This document shows, one piece after another, positions 27,929 to 34,237 of a DNA stretch of 36,029 bases. The stretch's first letter is position 1. Every line of letters begins with the position of its first letter. The stretch lies in assembly GCA_027061725.1 (NCBI GenBank), contig JAMOVG010000246.1:1-36029 (forward strand). The letters are read 5' to 3'. The notes beneath the pieces are model-generated. The model did not search any database. It saw nothing but the letters and a program-made list of their open reading frames with translations, and was not told where the DNA came from. Position numbers and translations under genes: made by a program. This stretch comes from Desulfobacteraceae bacterium. Lineage in GTDB: Bacteria; Desulfobacterota; Desulfobacteria; Desulfobacterales; JALSRD01.

Positions 27929-28231
27929 TCAGGTTTTGTCATCCTCCTTCCGGCTCGTTTCGTATCGGCTCCACAGCTGGGCATCCCGGTAGCCGAAGAG
28001 GGTGGCCGCATCCATGTCGGCGGCGGCGCTTCGGTAACGGCCGAGCATGTACTGGCAGGCGCCCCGGCAGAAGTATGCCGCGGCGTATTCGCGGTCGGCA
28101 TCGATGGCGAGGCTGCAGGCCTCAAGGGCCTCTCTGTATTTGCCGGCCTGCATCAGCCGGCGGGCCCGGCGGTACCATTGGCGGGCGTCGCTTTTTCCTT
28201 CAGCGGGAGTGGACATGGGGCCCTTTTTCAT
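27929..28231 (-). CDS. Small TPR-like protein
   Basis: 'YREALEACSLAIDADREYAAAYFCRGACQYMLGRYRSAAADMDAA' TPR periodicity. Confidence 0.7.
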   Translation of the reverse strand: MKKGPMSTPAEGKSDARQWYRRARRLMQAGKYREALEACSLAIDADREYAAAYFCRGACQYMLGRYRSAAADMDAATLFGYRDAQLWSRYETSRKEDDKT

Positions 28232-28273
28232 CCCGGGCCGGGCCGAAAGCGGTCTCCCGGGTGTTCAGTTGTT

Positions 28274-28564
28274 TCATTTTTCCTCGCAAATACGCATCAG
28301 ATGCGCGCGCAGTTCCTCGGCCGCGGGCGTCCGGTCGAAAACCAGTTCATCCTCCACGAGGATGGCGGGCACCGGAGCAGGCCGTCCCAGGCGGCGCGAG
28401 ATGTCGGCATAACGCATGGCCCCGGACAAGTCTTTGGTGTAGACGATATCGACCCGCACCTTCTCACCAAACTCGGGAACTACGGATTCGACCACCCGGG
28501 CCATATAAACGCAGGGAATTCAGTGCTGCCCCTCGTGCAGCACGGTCACTCGAACGGGGTCCAT
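28274..28564 (-). CDS. Candidate selenoprotein: thioredoxin-fold protein with UxxC (U-I-P-C) site; in-frame TGA at 28520-28522 (codon 15)
   Basis: ATG 28564 with SD agaggtg; MDPVRVTVLHEGQH-(TGA)-IPCVYMARVVESVVPEFGEKVRVDIVYTKD...; the ORF track gives only the part downstream of TGA (28274-28504). Confidence 0.85.
28486..28506 (-). promoter_or_regulatory. Candidate bacterial SECIS hairpin for TGA 28520-28522
   Basis: mRNA AUAUGGCC-CGGGU-GGUCGAAU: 5-bp upper stem including wobbles, loop CGGGU starting 22 nt after UGA. Confidence 0.55.
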
Positions 28565-28566
28565 TT

Positions 28567-29484
28567 TCACCTCTGGTTCAGATACGCCATCACGTGGCTG
28601 GCGGCGCGGGCGCCGTCGGCGCAGGCCGTCAGGACCTGGTAGAGGTCCGTGTCGCGTACGTCTCCGGCTGCGAAGAGCCCTGCGAAGGAGGTCATCAAGC
28701 GCCCGCCGGTAATCAGATAGCCCTCGGCGTTCCTGTCGACCGCCATGTCCAGATAATCCGTGTTGGGCTGCCAGCCAACGGCCAGGAAAACGCCGTCCAC
28801 GGGTATTTCCTCCGCCGAACCGTCGGCACGCGTCACCAGCACGGCCTCTACCTGCCCGGAACCCCGCAGCCCGGTAACGGTCGTGCTTTCCATGGTGGTG
28901 ATGTTATCACGCGCGTCCACCTGGGAACGGTGGGCGGCATCCACGGGCATTGACGGCAGGCGGCAGATCATGATGACTTCCCGCGCCACCCTGGCGATCG
29001 TCAGGGCGTGCTGGGCGGCGGCGTTGGTCCCGCCCACGACTGCGAGCACGGCATTCTTGTCGCGGTAAAGCGGACCGTCGCACACCGAGCAGAAGTGGAC
29101 ACCCCGGAGGTCCGTGCCAATGCCCGGCAGCAGTTTCGGTGTTCGGCCGGTGGCGGCGATGGCGGCCGGTGACCGGTATGTGCTTCCGTTGACGTCGATC
29201 CCCCGGAAAAGTCCCTCCCGGAAGGAGAGGCGTTGCAGTCGTGCCATGGGGAAGAAAGCGCCCTCCTGCTGGGCCTGGGCAAACGCCAGCGTCCCGAATT
29301 GCGTGCCCGACACATCCCCCACCAGGCCGGGAAAATTGGTCAGGGCTTCGATCATGTAGACACTGCCGCCGGGCACGTCACCGAAGACCACCGTTTTCAA
29401 TCCCAATCGCTGGGCGAAGACGGCGGCCGTAATGCCTGCTGGTCCCATGCCGGCGACCATGAGGTCATAGCGGCTTTCATCCAT
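28567..29484 (-). CDS. Thioredoxin-reductase-like FAD/NAD(P)-dependent oxidoreductase
   Basis: ORF 28567-29493; 'DLMVAGMGPAGITAAVFAQRLGLKTVVFGD', 'FCSVCDGPLYRDK' redox CxxC, 'GLFAAGDVRDTDLYQVLTACADGARAA'. Confidence 0.9.
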   Translation of the reverse strand: MDESRYDLMVAGMGPAGITAAVFAQRLGLKTVVFGDVPGGSVYMIEALTNFPGLVGDVSGTQFGTLAFAQAQQEGAFFPMARLQRLSFREGLFRGIDVNGSTYRSPAAIAATGRTPKLLPGIGTDLRGVHFCSVCDGPLYRDKNAVLAVVGGTNAAAQHALTIARVAREVIMICRLPSMPVDAAHRSQVDARDNITTMESTTVTGLRGSGQVEAVLVTRADGSAEEIPVDGVFLAVGWQPNTDYLDMAVDRNAEGYLITGGRLMTSFAGLFAAGDVRDTDLYQVLTACADGARAASHVMAYLNQR

Positions 29485-29549
29485 TGGAAACATCCCTCCC
29501 CGGTTGTCGCCGGATTGGCGATGGAGGGCCCATCCCGGAGCGGCGGCGG

Positions 29550-29909
29550 TTATTGCTTGGGTTTTTTGACCACCACCAGCAGCATCTTGAAGGGGGTCAC
29601 CGCCTGGACGGAGTGGGGAATGTCTGCCGGCATCACCACCACCTGTCCGGTTTTGGCGGGCACCTCCTTGCCGCCGATGGTCAGCAGCACCTCACCGTCG
29701 AGCACCTGCACCAGGGCATCGCCGGGTGCCGCGTGCGTGCTCAGCCCCTCGCCCTGGTCGAAGGCGAACAGCGTCACGCTGACGGCGTCGTTCTGGGCCA
29801 GGGTACGGCTGACCACGCGCCCCTGCTCATAGTTGACCAGGTCCACGAGCGTGTGGGCTTCTGAAAAGGGGATATTCTTGATCAACGGCATCTTGTCCAT
29901 AACTTGCAT
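29550..29909 (-). CDS. Cupin-domain protein
   Basis: 'GEGLSTHAAPGDALVQVLDGEVLLTIGGKEVPAKTGQVVVMPADIPHSVQA'; start overlaps the upstream stop (TGATG). Confidence 0.9.
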   Translation of the reverse strand: MQVMDKMPLIKNIPFSEAHTLVDLVNYEQGRVVSRTLAQNDAVSVTLFAFDQGEGLSTHAAPGDALVQVLDGEVLLTIGGKEVPAKTGQVVVMPADIPHSVQAVTPFKMLLVVVKKPKQ

Positions 29910-30946
29910 CACGCGTCTCCCTGTTGCGGCTGAAAGGGCTGGTAAACCCCCCGGTTGATCCAAGGGCCGTCCCTGACGACGGCTTCAATGTCATCCATGA
30001 CCGGCGGCGGTGCGATGAACACAACGGTATTCCGGTTCTCCACCTCGGCGGGCGTCCGTTCCGTCGGTTCGATGGTCCAGTCGCCCATCACGTAGCTGAA
30101 GAGCACCACCCGCCCGTTTTCTTCCAGCAGTCCCTTGGCCCTGAGAACACCGGCCGGCAGCCGCTCGGCCATGGAGCGGACTTCGGCCAGGTCTTCTCCC
30201 GTCCACTGGTAGGCGGCCGAAACGAGCAGGTCCGGCGGTGTGATCTCCAGGTCCGGGCTGTCGAGCATCTCTTCGATAAAGCTTTCCAGTTCTTCATCCG
30301 ACAGCTTTCGCTCTTCGGGGCTTTCGCTACCGGCCGCTGCGGGTTTAGCATAGTCCGGACCGAAGAATTTTTCCAGTGGAATATCCGCGAAGGTCGTTTC
30401 GATGAACAGTGGGTCCGGGTGAAATTCGGCAATCACCTTTTTGGTCTCGGCGATCTGTTCCGCAGAGGCCAGGTCGGTCTTGTTGATGACGAACACGCTG
30501 GAGGACGCGATTTGCTTTTCCAGAGAGGCATAGACCCCGTAGGCGTCCAGGAAGTGGGCCGCATCGATGACGCAGAACTGTTCCTCGAACTGGAAGCGGT
30601 CGTTGAAAATGGGCAGCTTCAGGTCTTTTTTCAGGTCCGAGGGATTGGCCACCCCCGTGGATTCGATGAGCAGTACGTCGGGCTGGAATTTGGTGTTCAG
30701 CTCGTAAAGTCCCTTGATGAAATCGGTCTTAACGCAGACGCAGAAGATGGAACCCTTGCTGATTTCCATCATGTCGATGTCTTCGCCTTCCACCAGGCTG
30801 CCGTCCACCCCGACTTCGCCGAATTCGTTGACCAGCAGGGTAAGCTTTCGCTCCGGCGGGAAGTGTTCGATGATGCGGTTGAGCAGCGTCGTTTTGCCGC
30901 TGCCCAGGAAACCGGTGATCAGGTAAACGCGGGTGACATCTGCCAT
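29909..30946 (-). CDS. CobW/YjiA-type (G3E) metallochaperone GTPase
   Basis: 'VYLITGFLGSGKTTLLNRIIEH', 'DVLLIESTGVANPSDL', 'FVINKTDLA', CxC 'GSIFCVCVKTDF'. Confidence 0.92.
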   Translation of the reverse strand: MADVTRVYLITGFLGSGKTTLLNRIIEHFPPERKLTLLVNEFGEVGVDGSLVEGEDIDMMEISKGSIFCVCVKTDFIKGLYELNTKFQPDVLLIESTGVANPSDLKKDLKLPIFNDRFQFEEQFCVIDAAHFLDAYGVYASLEKQIASSSVFVINKTDLASAEQIAETKKVIAEFHPDPLFIETTFADIPLEKFFGPDYAKPAAAGSESPEERKLSDEELESFIEEMLDSPDLEITPPDLLVSAAYQWTGEDLAEVRSMAERLPAGVLRAKGLLEENGRVVLFSYVMGDWTIEPTERTPAEVENRNTVVFIAPPPVMDDIEAVVRDGPWINRGVYQPFQPQQGDA

Positions 30947-30949
30947 GGG

Positions 30950-31195
30950 TCAGAGTCTTTCTTCGATGATGGTTTTGATCTGGGCGACGGTGGGGACTTT
31001 GCCGGTGGAGACGACTTCCCCGTCGATGACGAAACCCGGCGTCAGAAAAACCCCCTTCTGCGCGAAATACTGAATGTCTTCCACTTTGACGATCTCAATT
31101 TCGGCTTTGTCAGCCAGTTCGGCCGCCGCCGCACGGCAGTTTTCATAGAGCTGGCTGCAGCGCTGGCATCCGGAACCCAGGATTTCGATTCTCAT
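30950..31195 (-). CDS. Thioredoxin-fold redox-active disulfide protein (CQRC)
   Basis: 'MRIEILGSGCQRCSQLYENCRAAAAEL...TPGFVIDGEVVSTGKVPT'. Confidence 0.9.
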   Translation of the reverse strand: MRIEILGSGCQRCSQLYENCRAAAAELADKAEIEIVKVEDIQYFAQKGVFLTPGFVIDGEVVSTGKVPTVAQIKTIIEERL

Positions 31196-31278
31196 TTTTC
31201 GTCCCCCCTCCAGGAGCACCAATGCCGGACGTTGCGGCTGCGGCCTCTATTCACGGCTTGGTGTCCAGGCTCCTTATC

Positions 31279-31572
31279 TCAGGTCTGCAACGGCGTTGCA
31301 ACGCCATTTTGGGCAATGTCGACGATGTTCAGGCAAAACTTGCAGACCCCCAGGCGGGTTTCCCCATCGGCGAGGCGGTCATACAGGTCCCTATAAACCG
31401 AGACGTCTCTTTCGGACAGAGAGGTCAGGGACCCCGGCGGGTCCAGTTTGCGCAGGCGGTCTGATTTTCCACAGTAGGGGCAGGTGACCCCGTAGAGAGC
31501 CATGTCGGTCTGGGGCAATCCGTGATAGATGATGACCTGCCTGAATTTTTCGATGACATCGCTGGGTTTCAC
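31279..31572 (-). CDS. Small zinc-ribbon protein (CPYC...CKFC)
   Basis: 'YGVTCPYCGKSDRLRKL' and 'RLGVCKFCLNIVDIA' form a Cys4 site. Confidence 0.75.
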   Translation of the reverse strand: MKPSDVIEKFRQVIIYHGLPQTDMALYGVTCPYCGKSDRLRKLDPPGSLTSLSERDVSVYRDLYDRLADGETRLGVCKFCLNIVDIAQNGVATPLQT

Positions 31573-31656
31573 GGTTTCCCTCCTGCCGGGCGGGTGAGAA
31601 ATTGAAAGGGGAGGAGCCCCCGGGAAGGGGGCCCCTCGAGCAAGGTAGTTGGGTCT

Positions 31657-32058
31657 CTATTCTACCTTGGAATCCGTGCGGGTGCTGAGGCCGGCACCGG
31701 CTTTCTTCAGGTTCTCCTGGATTTTGTCGAATTCGAACCCGACACCGCGCAGGGACTTGATGCGTTCGCGCATTTCATCCGTCGGCGCGCGCGCGGCCAT
31801 CTCGTCAATGAGTTCCTCGTATTGCGGAATGATGCTTTCGAAGACGAGATCTCCCTCGATGCAGATGGTCGGCAGCACCTTGCCCTTCAACTCCAGGAAC
31901 TTTCCGATGCCGTCTTTGTTTTTAATAGACCACTCCTTGTATACGATCATTTCCTGAACATCGGTGGGCAGGGCGGCAATGGATTCCATCATGTAGCCGC
32001 AGGCCGCGCACTGCACACTGTCGAGCGTCAAGACATCTATGTGAATTTTGTCCGCCAT
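31657..32058 (-). CDS. Thioredoxin-fold protein with CAAC active site
   Basis: ORF 31657-32091, Met 32058 with SD gggagg; 'LTLDSVQCAACGYMMESI', 'LPTICIEGDLVFES'. Confidence 0.8.
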   Translation of the reverse strand: MADKIHIDVLTLDSVQCAACGYMMESIAALPTDVQEMIVYKEWSIKNKDGIGKFLELKGKVLPTICIEGDLVFESIIPQYEELIDEMAARAPTDEMRERIKSLRGVGFEFDKIQENLKKAGAGLSTRTDSKVE

Positions 32059-32084
32059 GATCCGAATCCTCCCTTTTGTGATGT

Positions 32085-33119
32085 TTACCAAGATTCCGGA
32101 TACTTGGCATAGTACTGCTCAAACCAGTCGCGGGCTTCGATGGCCTGGTCCATATGTTCCACCGGAACATCGTAGGGCATATCTCAGCCGGGGGCGAACG
32201 TGTATCCGTGCTGACCTCCTGCAGCCAGGCTCACGATGGCGTCCTCGCGCGGCGACAGCAGGCCGAGGCTCAGGGCCAGCGTCAGCTTGAGGTTTCCGCC
32301 GAACCCGACCTTGTGTTCACGGGCCAGGTCGCGGATGAAGTTCATGTTCATCTGCTCGTCGATGGCGAAGCCGTGGGTGCCGATGGTGCAGACATCCTTC
32401 ATCACCTTGGTGGCGTCGCCGCAGATAAAGAACGAAGAGGTCATGCCGGCGTCGTGGATGACCTTGATGGCCGGCTGTGAGTTGGGGGTCACGTACTTCT
32501 GGAAGGTTTCGGACTTGATCTGGGACGCGACCGGGTCGACGATGGCAATGATCTCGCAGCCCATTTCGGCATAGAAACCCGCGGCGATGGCTCCGATTTC
32601 ACCCGCGAACTTGCACACCTCCGAAGCGAATTCCGGATTCTTGTACACGTCCGTGAAGATCCGCACACCGGCCAGATGGGAGGCCAACGTCAGCGGTCCG
32701 CAGAAGAGGCCCATCAGCACGCAGTCCAGTTCGTCGAGTTGGGGCTTGGCGATTCTGGCCGCCTCGAACAGGATCGGCCAGCGTCCCGAATCCTTGGTCG
32801 GCATCTGCAGGCCGGCCTCGGCGGGCGTTTTGTCTGAGCAGGGGTGGGTTTTGACGGAAGGCACGTTGTCGGGCCACCATTTCAGTTCACACCCCACGGA
32901 GTGGGCTTCCACCGACAGGTCGAACACCAGGGGGATGCCGTCGGCCTTGTAGCGCTTGGCGGTGTGGACGACACCCTTTGCCAGCAGTTCAGGGTCCTGC
33001 AGCATCTTGTCGGCGGGTTCATTGATCAGAAAAGCACAGTGAACACCTGCATAAGGCACCCACGGGGGCTTTTCGGTTCTTTTCCCCCGGTAGGCGTCAA
33101 TGAGCATCTGTTTGGCCAT
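32085..33119 (-). CDS. Candidate selenoprotein: UroD/MtaA-family (uroporphyrinogen decarboxylase-like methyltransferase) with in-frame TGA at 32184-32186 (codon 312)
   Basis: ATG 33119 with SD ggagggg; ...GGQHGYTFAPG-(TGA)-DMPYDVPVEHMDQAIEARDWFEQYYAKYPESW-TAA; the TGA occupies the family's conserved C-terminal zinc-ligand Cys (PGC-x-x-P). Confidence 0.88.
32154..32170 (-). promoter_or_regulatory. Candidate bacterial SECIS hairpin for TGA 32184-32186
   Basis: mRNA AUGUUCC-GGU-GGAACAU: perfect 7-bp stem, GGU loop starting 21 nt after UGA. Confidence 0.75.
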
Positions 33120-33147
33120 TGTTACCCCTCCTTGTGTTGCTGATGAA

Positions 33148-33179
33148 ATGATATCGTGTTGCGGACGACATGATATCAT
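33148..33179. promoter_or_regulatory. Paired palindromic ATGATATCAT-like sites upstream of the UroD-like gene
   Basis: ATGATATCgt at 33148 and perfect ATGATATCAT at 33170; starts 22 bp apart. Confidence 0.4.
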
Positions 33180-33252
33180 AAGGTGAATGGGATCCTTTAC
33201 GTCGGTTTTATCACCCCCTCTCGAGCGTTTCGGCCGGTAACTACCCGGAAGT

Positions 33253-33849
33253 CTATTGCAGCAGAATGATGCCGTAATAGCTGTAGCTTTCGTTCTTGTG
33301 AGACGCCACCCGCGGGGATATTCCCAGGTTCTTCAGGGTGCCGATGACATCGATGGAGAACGATTCGATGGAAGGACGCTTCTCCTGGGGAAAATGACAG
33401 CCCTCGGGATATGCGCAGGTCTTGCACAGCGCACAGCATTCTCCCACCAGGCTGAAGGCCTTGTAGTACCCCTTGAGAAAAAGCATGCGCTCCAGGCTGA
33501 CGGTGCCCTTCCAGCAGCGCACCTGCTTGGTCCGCTTGCGGTTGTTGTTGAGGTAGAAATCCACGCAGCTGGTGCTGCCCACCAGCAGCAGTGCCAACGA
33601 GTACTCGTTAACGATGGCTTGGGCTTTTTCCGGATCCGGCGTGGCCGGCGGACAGCACCAGCTGGTATTGTACCGGCTGCAGCCGTATCGGCACTTGAGC
33701 TGCACCCACTGGGCCACGACGATCTTGCCGGTCGAAAAGGGGAATACGGCGTTCAGTCCGTATTGCTTCCCCTTCTGCAGGAGTTGCTGGACCAACTCTT
33801 GGGAAATTCCCTCTCTGGTTTTGAACGGAATCACTTTCTGAATTTTCAT
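33253..33849 (-). CDS. DUF2284-like Cys-rich metal-binding protein
   Basis: MKIQKVIPFK start overlaps the upstream stop (ATGA); 'KCRYGCSRYNTSWCCPPATPDPEKAQ', 'GECCALCKTCAYPEGCHFPQEKRPSIE'. Confidence 0.85.
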   Translation of the reverse strand: MKIQKVIPFKTREGISQELVQQLLQKGKQYGLNAVFPFSTGKIVVAQWVQLKCRYGCSRYNTSWCCPPATPDPEKAQAIVNEYSLALLLVGSTSCVDFYLNNNRKRTKQVRCWKGTVSLERMLFLKGYYKAFSLVGECCALCKTCAYPEGCHFPQEKRPSIESFSIDVIGTLKNLGISPRVASHKNESYSYYGIILLQ

Positions 33850-34220
33850 TTCGGGTCGTCTTTGCTTCCGACACAGTCTTCGAACCGGATGTGGACCGGC
33901 CTGGGCAGTGCCATTTCCATGGCTACCTCGGCGGTTTTGAGGACAGCCGCCGGCACCACGCACGAAGCATGGCAGCCGGCCTGCTGTGCCGCCAGGTAGA
34001 CCGTGTTGCGGGTAGCAGGTGCAAACAGTTGCTGCAGCGTGATGGTGTCCAGCTTCTCCGCCATCTGCCGGATCTGCTGGCACTCGGTTTCATCGATCCG
34101 CAGGGTCACTTTACGGGCTTCGGTTCTGCGTGCCCGGATCCGGCAGCTGAACCCGCAGACCCCGGCCTCGATGATCGTGCAGCTTTCCGCAGCTGCCGTC
34201 GTTTTCGCATTTTCCGACAT
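33846..34220 (-). CDS. Conserved hypothetical Cys-containing protein (CGFSC motif) in a corrinoid gene cluster
   Basis: 'CTIIEAGVCGFSCRIRARRTEARKVTLRIDETECQQI...GCHASCVVPAAVLKTAEVAMEMALPRPVHIRF'; coupled by ATGA to the DUF2284-like gene. Confidence 0.65.
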   Translation of the reverse strand: MSENAKTTAAAESCTIIEAGVCGFSCRIRARRTEARKVTLRIDETECQQIRQMAEKLDTITLQQLFAPATRNTVYLAAQQAGCHASCVVPAAVLKTAEVAMEMALPRPVHIRFEDCVGSKDDPK

Positions 34221-34237
34221 GGCACCATCCCGGCGAT

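Noticed and set aside
28274-28504. ORF-track start at ATG 28504 for the thioredoxin-like gene
   Set aside because: It would remove the whole active site and first beta-strand; the SD-backed ATG at 28564 with TGA-encoded Sec explains the sequence better.
31195-31281. Possible third Sec readthrough at the TGA ending the zinc-ribbon gene (31279-31281)
   Set aside because: The frame continues ~28 codons (DKEPGHQAVNRGRSRNVRHWCSWRGDEK), but the residues look non-coding, TGA is not at an expected Cys, and no GGU-loop hairpin is evident.
29924-31396. 490-aa plus-strand ORF
   Set aside because: Antisense to the CobW GTPase and CQRC protein genes.
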